Assembly: GCA_002482845.1 (NCBI GenBank)
Contig: DLGT01000057.1
Span: 1-64,000, forward strand
Direction of reading: 5' to 3'
Source: Saprospiraceae bacterium UBA7687
GTDB lineage: Bacteria; Bacteroidota; Bacteroidia; Chitinophagales; Saprospiraceae
DNA length: 64,000 nt
Positions 34,565 to 44,649 of the stretch are shown here, piece by piece. Numbering within the stretch: position 1 is the first letter of the stretch; each line of letters starts with the position of its first letter. A program made the position numbers and the translations under genes. Under the pieces are notes generated by a model, which was given only the letters and a program-made list of their open reading frames with translations, had not been told where the DNA came from and made no database searches.

Positions 34565-35998
34565 TTAATCTACGTTATCGTACAAAAATGAATTATTCGA
34601 TACAAAGATATTATTGTCATCATCCATATTGACAGTGTAAGAAGAGTTTGATCTTCCGTTTGTTTTATTAGTATCATCTAGCAATACATTTCTTCTAGCG
34701 TATGCCGGCACTGTCTCCATATCAGAGATAATTTTAGGATTGTCTAGTGGCTTGCTGTTTGTTTTGCGAAGGTATTCTCTTCGTGCTGCATCCGCTTCAC
34801 TTTTCTTTTTTAACTCTTCAGTTAACCTTCCATTACGCTCTACATAAGGATCACTTGTTTTCACACCTAGCATATTGATTGTCTTCTTAACATCATCATT
34901 GTCAAAATCAATCACATTGTCAGCTGCTATATCTTCGAAGTCAAAAATATTAAAATCATCATCATTTGGCACTTGGTGTACTCTGTCATTCTCAAGGGAG
35001 ATTTTGACTTGTTCTGTTGCCTTTTCTGCTTTTTTAGATCCACCTTCTCTAAATCCTGTTGCGATTAGTGTGATACAAATTTTTTCTCCAAGAGACTCAT
35101 CTTTGCAGTTACCCCAGATCAAATCTGTACCATATCCTGCCTCTTCTTGGACGTGTTCAGTGATTTCTCCTATTTCGTCCATAGTAACTTCTTTTGTGCC
35201 AGAAGTGATGTTCAGTAAGATATGTTGTGCACCTCTGATATCATTATCTTCAAGTAGTGGCGAGTTGAGCGCAGCATTGATTGCCTTGCGAGCTCTATCA
35301 TCACCATCAGCAGTAGCACTACCCATGATCGCAACACCACTGTTTCTCATAACAGTATTAACATCTTCAAAATCCACATTGATATATCCTGGAACAGTGA
35401 TGATCTCTGCGATACCTTTTGCGGCAGTCGTAAGGATATCATCCGCTTGACCGAATGCAGATGAAAGTGCAAGATTACCATGTATTTGTTTCATCTTATC
35501 ATTGGAAATCACCAAGATAGAATCTACATTTTTCTTTAGTTGCTCTAGACCTTCGTGCGCTTGACGCTGACGTCTTAGTCCTTCAAATTTGAATGGTAAT
35601 GTCACAATGGCTACTGTGAGTATTTCCATTTCTTTGGCTACTTTAGCAATGATCGGCGCTGCTCCTGTACCTGTGCCACCACCCATTCCTGCAGTGATAA
35701 ACAACATTTTGGTACCGTCAGAAAGCCATCTTCTTATATCTTCTATAGACTCTATACATGACTGTTTGCCTACTTCAGGCATACTTCCTGCGCCTCTACC
35801 TTCTGTAAGGTTTGGCCCCAAAGCTATCTTAGTTGTCACAGGACTAGTTTCCATCGCCTGTGCATCTGTATTGCAGATAGCAAAATCAACTCCTGTGATC
35901 CCTTGTCTGAACATGTGACCTACGGCATTTCCACCGCCACCGCCTACACCTACGACTTTAATGATGGATTTTTCACTTGTTGGTATATCGAACTTCAT
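34565..35998 (-). CDS. ftsZ: Cell division GTPase FtsZ
   Basis: The 477-residue tubulin homologue polymerises into the Z-ring at midcell. The nucleotide-binding GVGGGGGNAV is at ~17-26, the tubulin signature GGGTGTGAAPI at ~107 and the T7-loop synergy region follows (VDFEDVNTVM). The ~140-residue tail after the core is long and acidic/asparagine-rich, as in other Bacteroidota. It ends in the conserved peptide NSFLYDNVD that binds FtsA and other partners. Last gene of the dcw cluster, 36 bp after ftsA. Confidence 0.98.
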   Translation of the reverse strand: MKFDIPTSEKSIIKVVGVGGGGGNAVGHMFRQGITGVDFAICNTDAQAMETSPVTTKIALGPNLTEGRGAGSMPEVGKQSCIESIEDIRRWLSDGTKMLFITAGMGGGTGTGAAPIIAKVAKEMEILTVAIVTLPFKFEGLRRQRQAHEGLEQLKKNVDSILVISNDKMKQIHGNLALSSAFGQADDILTTAAKGIAEIITVPGYINVDFEDVNTVMRNSGVAIMGSATADGDDRARKAINAALNSPLLEDNDIRGAQHILLNITSGTKEVTMDEIGEITEHVQEEAGYGTDLIWGNCKDESLGEKICITLIATGFREGGSKKAEKATEQVKISLENDRVHQVPNDDDFNIFDFEDIAADNVIDFDNDDVKKTINMLGVKTSDPYVERNGRLTEELKKKSEADAARREYLRKTNSKPLDNPKIISDMETVPAYARRNVLLDDTNKTNGRSNSSYTVNMDDDNNIFVSNNSFLYDNVD

Positions 35999-36034
35999 AT
36001 CTCAAAATTTCTGATGGTTAAATAAAAAGGATGG

Positions 36035-37432
36035 TTAGAATTCAGAATCTGGAACTGTTTCAAAAAAGTCTTTCGTCAATGTGAAAAGCTTATTGAATAT
36101 CCCTTTTTTCTTAGGACTGTCAGAAGATGTTGTTTCCATTTCTTCTTCGTCTTGAGCTTCCTGATTCATCGATGGCACATTGTTCTGAACAGGTGGAAGA
36201 CTATTGTTAAAGAACCTTGGCTCTTCTGTGATCTTCTTGAACTCTTCTACATAATGTCCTTTGTCTCCAAAACTATCAATAGTATGCTTAAGCAATCCTA
36301 CTGCTGTCGCAAATATTGGACTAGCTAACTGACTAGTATATCCATGCGCTAAGTGCTCGATCGGTTTACCAATTCTAGTAGGCAATCCAGTATGATATTC
36401 TGAAAGTAAGTCAATGTGTTTGAGCAATGAACCACCACCTGTTAACACAACACCAGCGATAAGTTTATTTTCAAAACCTGATCTTCTCATTTCCCAAAGT
36501 ACATAATCAAAAATCTCTTCTACCCTAGCCTGAATGATCCTTGCTAGATTTTTTTCTGAAATCTCTTTATGATCTCTACCTTTGAATCCAGGTATAGTGA
36601 TGATTCTGTTGTCAACGATTTCGTCAGCCATCGCAGACCCAAATTTGATCTTTAATTTTTCTGCTTGTTCGTTCATCACTGTACAACCTTCACGTATGTC
36701 CCTAGTGATTACATTACCACCAAAAGGAATCACACATGTATGACGGATGATACCATCTTTAAATATAGTGATATCTGTCGTACCACCACCTATATCTACT
36801 AGTGCTACTCCGGCTTCTTTTTCTTCTGCGCTAAGCACAGATGCAGCTGAAGCTATTGGTTCAAGGGTGACATCAGCTACTTCAAGACCAGCTTTTTCTA
36901 CACATCTAAGTATATTCCGACTTGCAGAAATCTGACCAGTGATGATGTGGAAATTTGCCTCCAATCTAACACCAGACATACCTATCGGATCGAAGATATC
37001 TTGTTCATCATCTACAGTGTACTCTTGTGGCACTACGTGAAGAATTTTGTCTCCTGGTGGCAATACAAGTTTGTACATGTCCTTGATCAACTTGTCTATA
37101 TCGTCTTGATTGATCTCCGTATTAGAGTCATGTCTGACCAATAAACCATGGTGATGAAGACTTTTGATGTGCTGTCCTGCTATCCCAACATGAACGACTC
37201 TGAATTTACAGTGAGCATTACGCTCAGCTATATCAACAGCTTCCCTGATAGCCTTAACGGTCTTATCAATATTGGAAACTACACCTCTAGAGACACCTTC
37301 GGAGCGAACCACTCCCATCCCTACTATTTCCAGTTTACCATACTCATTGAGTTGGCCTGCAATAGCACAAACTTTGGTTGTTCCGATGTCCAGAGCTACT
37401 GCTGTGTTCTTTAAATTCAAATGATCATTCAT
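36035..37432 (-). CDS. ftsA: Cell division actin-like ATPase FtsA
   Basis: A 465-residue actin-fold protein that anchors FtsZ filaments to the membrane and recruits later divisome proteins. Phosphate 1 motif VALDIGTTKVCAI is at ~13-25, phosphate 2 motif VDIGGGTTDI at ~212, and the adenosine motif (GVVLTGGGSLL) is at ~335. The C-terminus after ~400 has an acidic linker and ends in a basic-amphipathic helix (KKKGIFNKLFTLTKDFFE), the membrane-targeting sequence. It lies 12 bp after ftsQ and 36 bp before ftsZ. Confidence 0.97.
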   Translation of the reverse strand: MNDHLNLKNTAVALDIGTTKVCAIAGQLNEYGKLEIVGMGVVRSEGVSRGVVSNIDKTVKAIREAVDIAERNAHCKFRVVHVGIAGQHIKSLHHHGLLVRHDSNTEINQDDIDKLIKDMYKLVLPPGDKILHVVPQEYTVDDEQDIFDPIGMSGVRLEANFHIITGQISASRNILRCVEKAGLEVADVTLEPIASAASVLSAEEKEAGVALVDIGGGTTDITIFKDGIIRHTCVIPFGGNVITRDIREGCTVMNEQAEKLKIKFGSAMADEIVDNRIITIPGFKGRDHKEISEKNLARIIQARVEEIFDYVLWEMRRSGFENKLIAGVVLTGGGSLLKHIDLLSEYHTGLPTRIGKPIEHLAHGYTSQLASPIFATAVGLLKHTIDSFGDKGHYVEEFKKITEEPRFFNNSLPPVQNNVPSMNQEAQDEEEMETTSSDSPKKKGIFNKLFTLTKDFFETVPDSEF

Positions 37433-37444
37433 AGCAAAAATTAT

Positions 37445-38338
37445 TTAATGATGAATACTTTCCTGTTTGTTAATATCTGTGTTTACAACTTCTGCCAAGG
37501 TATCTCTTTTGACCTCAGGCATCTTGATTTTTGGAACATTAGGATTGGACAACACACCTCCAACTTGATTTCCATATTTTAAATTTAACGACTTATATCT
37601 ATTCCAACCCAATCTCGGCAAACCGTCTCTATAGAATATTTTGAGCTTCTCAAACTTATATTCCATATCTTGAATACCACCGAAAATCACTTTTTCACGA
37701 CCTATCTTTGGTATCAATACGATGTCACCTATACTATCATTCTCCACATGGACTTGCTCTATCAATGATGATAAAAACACATCATTTTTCACATAAGTCA
37801 TAATGGTGAAGATATCTTTAAGTTTAGAAGGTTTTTCTGATGTCAAAAACTTAGGATCAAACTCACCTTTTAATCCCGTGACCACTGGTACTCTCACTGC
37901 ATTCCCTTGGATGACAGGCACTTGTTTGCCATTTTCATCCAGATAATATCCTGCGCCAGCTTCTTCTATGACACGCATCACAGGTTTTTTCTGAATCACA
38001 CGGACATTGAGTCGATCCTTGCTATCAAAATAAAGGTCTGCTCTTTCGATGCGTTTGTCTTTATTGAGTTTGGCTTCGAGTTTTCTGAGATTGAGTGTTT
38101 TGATATTTGATTTGGTAATCGGTTTTCCCGCTTCTGTCATCAAAATTTGCTTCACTTCTTTTTCAGAAATCAACTTTTCGCCACCTTCTATTCCTTCTAT
38201 ATTTATCTCCAAAGTCTTTACTTCGGCATTTGATTTACGGTTGATTGAAAAGAAAAGCAGGGTCACTATTCCAGCTACCAATGAGAACCAGATGATGGCA
38301 TCTCTTACTCTTTTAATATTCAATTTTTTACCGCTCAT
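37445..38338 (-). CDS. ftsQ: Cell division protein FtsQ/DivIB
   Basis: A 297-residue bitopic membrane protein with a short basic cytoplasmic tail, one transmembrane helix (~13-30, AIIWFSLVAGIVTLLFFSI) and a periplasmic POTRA plus beta domain (ISEKEVKQIL, LEAKLNKDKRIERADLYF, LNVRVIQKKPVMRV). It bridges early and late divisome components with FtsL/FtsB. Identity rests on architecture and on its place between murC and ftsA. The 56-bp gap to murC contains an imperfect AATTTGCT direct repeat. Confidence 0.92.
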   Translation of the reverse strand: MSGKKLNIKRVRDAIIWFSLVAGIVTLLFFSINRKSNAEVKTLEINIEGIEGGEKLISEKEVKQILMTEAGKPITKSNIKTLNLRKLEAKLNKDKRIERADLYFDSKDRLNVRVIQKKPVMRVIEEAGAGYYLDENGKQVPVIQGNAVRVPVVTGLKGEFDPKFLTSEKPSKLKDIFTIMTYVKNDVFLSSLIEQVHVENDSIGDIVLIPKIGREKVIFGGIQDMEYKFEKLKIFYRDGLPRLGWNRYKSLNLKYGNQVGGVLSNPNVPKIKMPEVKRDTLAEVVNTDINKQESIHH

Positions 38339-38394
38339 TTATTTGTTGCTAATTTGCTGATTTGTTAATTTGCTAAATTGCTCTATCGGTTTAT

Positions 38395-39765
38395 CTATTT
38401 ACTGCTATAATATTCCTTTATCTTTGGTACAAATGTGTCTATATCTCCAGCACCAAGTGTCATCAGTATTTCAGGATGTTTATCTTTTAAAACTTCCATC
38501 AATGTCGCTTTGGTCACCAAGGTTTTGTTTTTATTTTTAAGAAGATCAAAAACAATCTCTGACGTCACACCTTCTATCGGCAGCTCTCTTGCAGGATAAA
38601 TATCCATCAAAATCACTTCATCCAATTTATCCAGTTCGGCTGCAAATCCTTCCACAAAATCCCTAGTACGACTGTACAAATGTGGTTGAAAAATGCCGGT
38701 GATCTTTTTATCCGGATACAAAGTCTTGGCTGCATCGATGGCCGCTTTCAGTTCACTCGGATGGTGTGCATAATCATCGATGTACACAAAATCTTCTTGA
38801 TCAACTATTTTTTCAAATCGCCGCTGTATTCCTTTGAATTCAGCCATTGCTTTTCTTATTTTATCTTCATCAACACCGCATAATATCGCTGCACTGATGG
38901 CTACACAAGCATTCTCGACGTTATGTCTGCCAGGCATATTGAGAAAAACTTTCTGAAAATGATGTCCCAAACCTTGGTAATCAAAAACAAACTTTCCATT
39001 TTCTACACCAATGTTTGACAGCTGAATCTGTCCTTCATTCACTCCGAATTCGTACACATTGATATTCCTTTTGGACAGTTCCGCAAGTTCGTTTAACGTA
39101 AATTTATTTAGCAATCCAGTTTTGATAATCAATGAACCATTGTCCCTAATTTTTCCTGCAAAAGCTTTGTACCCCGCTACCATTTCATCTTTATCTCCGT
39201 AGATGTCGAGATGATCAGGATCCATGGACAAAATGGCAGCAATGTAAGGACTCAATCTCAAAAACGATCGGTCATATTCATCTGCTTCGAGAACGACTAC
39301 ATCACTTTTTCCAATCAGGAAATTGCTATGGTAATCTGCGGTAATTCCACCCAAAAAAGCAGAAACATCGATACCTCCTACTTTCAGTACATGTGCTGTC
39401 ATCGAGCTTGTTGTTGTCTTGCCATGAGTGCCCGCTATCGCTACCGAACGCTTATCATTGCTCAACAAACCAAGTGCTTCTGACCGCTTCATCAGTGGAA
39501 GACCCAAGGTTTTAAGATGGTTCAACCCTTTATGATCAGCAGGAATTGCTGGTGTGTAAATCACTGTGTCAATATCTGTCGGTATGAGACTTATTTCATC
39601 ATCATAATGAATGTACATACCTTCCTGCTCCAACGTTTCGGTAAGCAGTGTTTTTGTTTTGTCATATCCAGATACTCTTTTGCCATGGGCTATAAAATAT
39701 CTTGCTATTGCGCTCATCCCGATGCCACCGATACCTACAAAATATATATGATTGGTATGTTGCAT
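38395..39765 (-). CDS. murC: UDP-N-acetylmuramate--L-alanine ligase
   Basis: A 456-residue Mur ligase adding L-alanine to UDP-MurNAc, the first step of the stem peptide. The N-terminal UDP-binding site is FVGIGGIGMSAI (~8-19), the ATP P-loop is AGTHGKTTTSSM (~110), and DDYAHHPSE and QPHLYSRT mark the C-terminal half. Normal length. Its stop and start are nearly contiguous with murG (2 bp apart), so it is in the operon. Confidence 0.97.
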   Translation of the reverse strand: MQHTNHIYFVGIGGIGMSAIARYFIAHGKRVSGYDKTKTLLTETLEQEGMYIHYDDEISLIPTDIDTVIYTPAIPADHKGLNHLKTLGLPLMKRSEALGLLSNDKRSVAIAGTHGKTTTSSMTAHVLKVGGIDVSAFLGGITADYHSNFLIGKSDVVVLEADEYDRSFLRLSPYIAAILSMDPDHLDIYGDKDEMVAGYKAFAGKIRDNGSLIIKTGLLNKFTLNELAELSKRNINVYEFGVNEGQIQLSNIGVENGKFVFDYQGLGHHFQKVFLNMPGRHNVENACVAISAAILCGVDEDKIRKAMAEFKGIQRRFEKIVDQEDFVYIDDYAHHPSELKAAIDAAKTLYPDKKITGIFQPHLYSRTRDFVEGFAAELDKLDEVILMDIYPARELPIEGVTSEIVFDLLKNKNKTLVTKATLMEVLKDKHPEILMTLGAGDIDTFVPKIKEYYSSK

Positions 39766-39767
39766 GG

Positions 39768-40874
39768 TCAGGCGTTTTTTGTCTTACAAATTTTCAATAT
39801 TTCATTGGCAATCTCATTAGCTGCCTCCAATCTTGCAAAATATTTGATATTCTGTTGCAAGCTTATTCTTTTATCATCATCGCTCAACAGTGCTTTCATC
39901 TGATCGAAAATTTCAGATTTAGCATCCACATCTTTGAGCAAAATGGCCGCACCTTTATCTACAAGTGACATGGCATTTACGGTTTGATGATCTTCTGCTA
40001 CATTGGGAGAAGGGATCAGAATGGCTGCTTTTCCTAGAACAGATAATTCTGATATAGTCAGCGCACCTGCTCTGCAAATCACAATATCTGAAGCAGCATA
40101 TGCCACATCCATATCTTCGATAAAAGGTACTATTTTGATGTCTTTATTTCCTGCTAATGAACAAGATTTGTATTCATCAAAATACATCTTTCCTACTTGC
40201 CAGATAATATTGACATCACCTAATGATTTCAATTTTTCAGCATTGGCCAGAACGGCTTCGTTGATCGTTCTGGCACCAAGACTTCCACCAAAGATTAAAA
40301 CAGTTTTCTTATTTTGATATAACCCAAGGATTTGTTTAGCTTCTGCTTTGCTGATATTTTTGTCCAGTATGTCTTTACGCACTGGGTTTCCTGTAAATTT
40401 TATTTTGTTTTTAGGAAAAAACCTTTCCATATTATCATAAGCCACACATATCAAACTAGCTTTTGAAGCCAGAATTCTATTGGTCACTCCTGCATATGAA
40501 TTTTGCTCCTGAAGTACGGTTGGTATCGAAAAAGTATTTGCTATTTTCAGTACCGGTCCGCTTGCATATCCACCTACACCGACAGCTACATCGGGTCTGA
40601 ACCTTCTTACAATCAACACCGCTTTCAGCATACTGCCAGCGAGTTTGAAAGGGAAAGCCAGATTTTTGACAGATAACTTTCGTTGAAATCCCGTAACATT
40701 CAATCCTTCTATTCGGTATCCCGCTTTCGGGACTTTTTCCATCTCAATTTTTCCGTTTGCACCTACAAATAATATCTCTGTTTCTGGTGCTTGCACTTTT
40801 ATGGCGTCTGCTATTGCGATCGCCGGAAACACATGGCCACCTGTCCCACCTCCACTAATTATTACTCTCGCCAC
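39768..40874 (-). CDS. murG: UDP-N-acetylglucosamine--MurNAc-pentapeptide undecaprenyl GlcNAc transferase
   Basis: A 368-residue GT-B glycosyltransferase making lipid II from lipid I at the inner face of the membrane. GGGTGGHVFPAIA at ~8-20 is the lipid-carrier loop; GVGGYASGP and GGSLGARTINE are further family motifs; CRAGALTISEL binds UDP-GlcNAc. The start is GTG at 40874, inside the 3' end of ftsW (20-bp overlap), which implies translational coupling. Confidence 0.97.
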   Translation of the reverse strand: MARVIISGGGTGGHVFPAIAIADAIKVQAPETEILFVGANGKIEMEKVPKAGYRIEGLNVTGFQRKLSVKNLAFPFKLAGSMLKAVLIVRRFRPDVAVGVGGYASGPVLKIANTFSIPTVLQEQNSYAGVTNRILASKASLICVAYDNMERFFPKNKIKFTGNPVRKDILDKNISKAEAKQILGLYQNKKTVLIFGGSLGARTINEAVLANAEKLKSLGDVNIIWQVGKMYFDEYKSCSLAGNKDIKIVPFIEDMDVAYAASDIVICRAGALTISELSVLGKAAILIPSPNVAEDHQTVNAMSLVDKGAAILLKDVDAKSEIFDQMKALLSDDDKRISLQQNIKYFARLEAANEIANEILKICKTKNA

Positions 40875-42036
40875 TTGTTTCCATTTTTTCTAATTGCTTC
40901 TTCTCTTCGTACGCTGTCTCCACAAATCTACTCACACTCAATATGATACCAAAAGAAATACAAGTGAATAAAAACGAAGTACCACCCATACTTATCATCG
41001 GCAATGTCAACCCTGTGGCAGGTACTAGTTGCACAGATACCGCGATATTTGCAAATGCTGTAATCACAATATTTAATGTCAATCCTACTGCTAACATGGC
41101 TCCAAAAGTTTTTGGACATCTTGTCACTAAACTCACTGTTCTGATCAGCAACCATAGATATACAAGCAATATCAAAGCGCCACCTATAAATCCATATTCT
41201 TCACATATGATGGCATAGATAAAATCTGCATAAGCAAATGGCAACAAATTCCTTTGAATACTATTACCTGGACCCACTCCGAACATACCACCTTCTGCAA
41301 TCGCAATCTTTGACTGAACAACCTGAAATTGACCATCAGAATATAAGAAATCATTGATACGATTCATCCAAGTATCTACCCTGAAATGTTCTGGAAAATG
41401 TTGGCCCACAAAAAAGATCAATCCAAAAACACCTACGCCCAAAAACAAAAGTAGAAAAACATACTTCATCGAAATCCTACCTACAAACATCATGATAAAA
41501 CATGTCGCAAATAGTAAGGCTGCTGTCGATAAATTGGATGGTGCTATCAAGCCACATATCAAAATAATCGGTGCTATGATCGGTAAAAAAGCTCCTTTGA
41601 ATTCTTTAATATAATCTTGTTTGGTTGCCAATGCTCTTGCTACAAAAATAATCAAGGCAATACGGGCAAAATCTGATGTCTGAAAGGTGATTTCCAATAT
41701 TGGAATCTTAATCCATCTAGATGCATCATTCACTTCTGTACCAAATAATGCGGTGTACACCAATAATGGCACGGTAATTACCATCAAAATCGGGGCTAAC
41801 TTTGCATACTGAATATAGTGTAATCTGTATGCGGTATAGACCAATAACAAACCTGTAGCAATAAAAACCATTTGTCTTATAAGGTAGTACTCTGTACCAT
41901 GACTTGCGTTGTACTTGTAAGCTTCACTTCCTGATGTACTGTAAACGATCAGAAGAGAAAACAAACTAAGCAAAGCCACGATCAGCCAGACTGAACGGTC
42001 ACCCCTAAGATTGTAATATGTTTTTAAAATATTCAA
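40855..42036 (-). CDS. ftsW: Lipid II polymerase FtsW (SEDS family)
   Basis: A 393-residue polytopic membrane protein (about 10 helices) of the SEDS family. It polymerises lipid II into septal glycan together with the transpeptidase FtsI. Family features: SLLIVYSTSG in helix 1, the extracellular loop with RWIKIP, and near the end PATGLTLPMISMGGTSF. The only workable start is TTG at 42036: a TAA lies four codons upstream and the next ATG would remove the first helix. Confidence 0.95.
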   Translation of the reverse strand: MNILKTYYNLRGDRSVWLIVALLSLFSLLIVYSTSGSEAYKYNASHGTEYYLIRQMVFIATGLLLVYTAYRLHYIQYAKLAPILMVITVPLLVYTALFGTEVNDASRWIKIPILEITFQTSDFARIALIIFVARALATKQDYIKEFKGAFLPIIAPIILICGLIAPSNLSTAALLFATCFIMMFVGRISMKYVFLLLFLGVGVFGLIFFVGQHFPEHFRVDTWMNRINDFLYSDGQFQVVQSKIAIAEGGMFGVGPGNSIQRNLLPFAYADFIYAIICEEYGFIGGALILLVYLWLLIRTVSLVTRCPKTFGAMLAVGLTLNIVITAFANIAVSVQLVPATGLTLPMISMGGTSFLFTCISFGIILSVSRFVETAYEEKKQLEKMETSGESNN

Positions 42037-42067
42037 GTTTGAATGTTACATTTAAAATGGTTAATAC

Positions 42068-43381
42068 TTATTCTTTTTGATTATTCTTTAATAATCTGAC
42101 TTGTTCTTTAAACTGCTCACCTCGATCTCGATAATCTTTAAAAAGATCAAAGCTTGCACATGCAGGTGATAGAAGGACTACCTCACCGGGTGCTGCCAAT
42201 TTCAGTCCTTTCTCCACCGCCTCTGATACCTTAGTCGTCTCGAAAATCATCGGTAAATGGGACGCAAAAGAATTCTTTAATTTTTCATTATCCAGCCCGA
42301 GACATATTAAGGCTCTCACTCTATTTTCTACCAAAGGATACAACACACTATAATCATTGCCTTTGTCAGTGCCGCCTGCTATCCAAATCACTGGTTTTGT
42401 CATTGCATCAAGTGCATAATAAACCGAGTCAACATTAGTGGCTTTACTGTCATTGATAAACTCTACACCATCGATCTCACCACAATGTTCTAGTCTGTGT
42501 GGGAGATTGCGAAAAGAATGGAGCCCATCAGCAATTTGTGCTTCTGTCAATCCTACAATGCGACATGCTTCCACGGCACATCTTGCATTAAAAAGATTGT
42601 GTTTCCCTTTGATACTTACTTCAAAAATTTTGTTTCCATCCTTTGATGAAATACCATCTGTATATTGATCAGATGTTATACTGATTTGATTTGGACTACC
42701 TTTGAAATCTTTCATTTTAGAAATAATTTCTGGGTCATCACCATTGTAGATAAAAGTATCTGACGGTGTCTGATTCATGGCTATTCTGAATTTTGAATTC
42801 ACATAATTTGCCATTTTGTAATCGTACCTATCAAGGTGATCAGGTGTGATATTGAGTAAAATGCCTACCTGTGGTCTAAACGTCTCGATGTCATCAAGCT
42901 GGAAACTTGATATCTCAAGCACCATGATGTCGGGTGAATCCTCGGCGAGTATGCGTGCATAACTTTTGCCGTAATTGCCACCCAAAGCGACATTCTTTCC
43001 TGCGGTTTTCAAAATGTGGTATAAAAGTCCCGACGTTGTAGTCTTCCCATTTGAGCCTGTGACAGCTATGGTCAGCCCGGAATAAAATAAGTGACCAAAC
43101 TCAATCTCGGAAATTACTTTCCGTCCTTTGTCTTTTAACATGCGAAGGACTGGCGCATGTTCCGGAACACCGGGACTTTTAATTACCACCTCAGTTACCA
43201 AAACCTTTTCAAAATCATGTCCCCCTTCTTCAAAGGGAATGTTACAACCAGTTAACTCTTTTTTATAATGTTCTGCTATTGTTCCAAAATCACTCACAAA
43301 GACATCTAATCCTTGTTTTTTTGCCAATAAGGCCGCACCTACGCCACTCTCTCCGGCACCAATGATCACCACACTTTTCAT
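42068..43381 (-). CDS. murD: UDP-N-acetylmuramoyl-L-alanine--D-glutamate ligase
   Basis: A 437-residue Mur ligase adding D-glutamate. ATG 43381 (MKSVVIIGAGESGVG, the UDP-binding Rossmann start) is preferred to the longer frame from 43441, which would overlap mraY. The ATP P-loop is VTGSNGKTTTSGLL (~100); INDSKATNVDSV and LLSPACASFDLFKDYRDRG are typical MurD C-terminal motifs. It starts 2 bp after the mraY stop and is followed by ftsW. Confidence 0.97.
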   Translation of the reverse strand: MKSVVIIGAGESGVGAALLAKKQGLDVFVSDFGTIAEHYKKELTGCNIPFEEGGHDFEKVLVTEVVIKSPGVPEHAPVLRMLKDKGRKVISEIEFGHLFYSGLTIAVTGSNGKTTTSGLLYHILKTAGKNVALGGNYGKSYARILAEDSPDIMVLEISSFQLDDIETFRPQVGILLNITPDHLDRYDYKMANYVNSKFRIAMNQTPSDTFIYNGDDPEIISKMKDFKGSPNQISITSDQYTDGISSKDGNKIFEVSIKGKHNLFNARCAVEACRIVGLTEAQIADGLHSFRNLPHRLEHCGEIDGVEFINDSKATNVDSVYYALDAMTKPVIWIAGGTDKGNDYSVLYPLVENRVRALICLGLDNEKLKNSFASHLPMIFETTKVSEAVEKGLKLAAPGEVVLLSPACASFDLFKDYRDRGEQFKEQVRLLKNNQKE

Positions 43382-43383
43382 GT

Positions 43384-44649
43384 CTATCTGATCTTTAAGG
43401 TTATCACTGTCACAATCGCAAGTAGAATGCCTATAATCCAAAATCTTGTCACTATCTTTGACTCATGCATTCCAATTTTTTGAAAATGGTGATGCAAGGG
43501 TGACATTTTAAATATTCTACGGCCTTCGCCATATTTCTTTTTTGTGTATTTAAAGTATGATACTTGAAGTACCACCGATAAATTTTCTGCTACAAATATC
43601 CCACACAAAATGGGTATCAATAATTCCTTACGCAATAAGATCGCTAACACTGCTATAATCCCTCCAATCGTAAGGCTTCCAGTGTCACCCATAAATACCT
43701 TTGCTGGATAAGAATTGTGCCATAAAAACCCAATACAAGCTCCGATAAAACAAGCTGAGAAAACTACTAACTCAGCAGAATTGGGCAAGTAAAACACATT
43801 CAAATAATCAGCAATGATAGTATTACCTGATATGTATGCGAATATACCTAAAGTGGTACCGATAATCGCTGAAGTACCTGCGGCCAAACCATCGATTCCA
43901 TCTGTAAGATTTGCCGCATTGGAAACTGCTGTTACTATAAATATGACGATCAAAACAAAAGCAATCGACCACCAAAGAGAACCATTGTCCCCAAGAAATG
44001 ATACCAATATTTTGTAATCGAAATTATTATTTTTAAAGAATGGAACATTTGTGAGCGTTGTCTTTACATACGCCATATCCGCCATTCTTGAGATATCATT
44101 GACACGTGGTAAAACAGTTTGATATTCTTTTACTATCTCATAACCATTTGCCTTGGCATCTTCGAGTGGCATTCTGATCACCACATTATCCGATACCAAC
44201 ATGGTCACGCCTACGATCAATCCCAAAACAACCTGTCCAAATATCTTGAACTTACCACTGAGACCGTCTTTATTTTTTAGGAAAACCTTGATGTAATCAT
44301 CTGCCCCACCTATCAAACCCAACCAAATCGTAGTAAAAATCATTAACAAAATATAGACATTGTCCAACTTTGCTAATAATAAACAAGGAATAAGGATTGC
44401 CATGATTATGATGATACCTCCCATCGTAGGGGTACCTTCTTTGGCTTTCTGACCTTCGAGACCCAACTCTCTCACCGTCTCTCCTACCTGCAACCGTTTC
44501 AAAGAACTTATAATCTTACCACCGAAAACCAAAGAGATAATCAATGATAGAATAATAGCGAATGCTGCCCTGAATGTGATAAACTGAAACAAGCCCGCAC
44601 CAGGCAGATTGTAATATTTATCTATGTATTCAAAAAAGTGGTACAACAT
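43384..44649 (-). CDS. mraY: Phospho-MurNAc-pentapeptide translocase
   Basis: A 421-residue, ~10-helix membrane enzyme that transfers phospho-MurNAc-pentapeptide to undecaprenyl phosphate, making lipid I. Catalytic and magnesium-binding motifs are visible: TPTMGGIIII, IGGADDYIKV, NLTDGIDGLAAGT and FMGDTGSL, then the C-terminal LHHHFQKIG. It carries the ~50-residue extra segment at ~165-215 found in Bacteroidota MraY. Upstream lies a 325-bp gap with a terminator-like hairpin, so its expression may be partly uncoupled from murE. Confidence 0.97.
   Translation of the reverse strand: MLYHFFEYIDKYYNLPGAGLFQFITFRAAFAIILSLIISLVFGGKIISSLKRLQVGETVRELGLEGQKAKEGTPTMGGIIIIMAILIPCLLLAKLDNVYILLMIFTTIWLGLIGGADDYIKVFLKNKDGLSGKFKIFGQVVLGLIVGVTMLVSDNVVIRMPLEDAKANGYEIVKEYQTVLPRVNDISRMADMAYVKTTLTNVPFFKNNNFDYKILVSFLGDNGSLWWSIAFVLIVIFIVTAVSNAANLTDGIDGLAAGTSAIIGTTLGIFAYISGNTIIADYLNVFYLPNSAELVVFSACFIGACIGFLWHNSYPAKVFMGDTGSLTIGGIIAVLAILLRKELLIPILCGIFVAENLSVVLQVSYFKYTKKKYGEGRRIFKMSPLHHHFQKIGMHESKIVTRFWIIGILLAIVTVITLKIR

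Noticed and set aside
43382..43441. 20-residue N-terminal extension of MurD
   Set aside because: It overlaps the end of mraY and precedes the conserved Rossmann start; ATG 43381 lies directly after the mraY stop.
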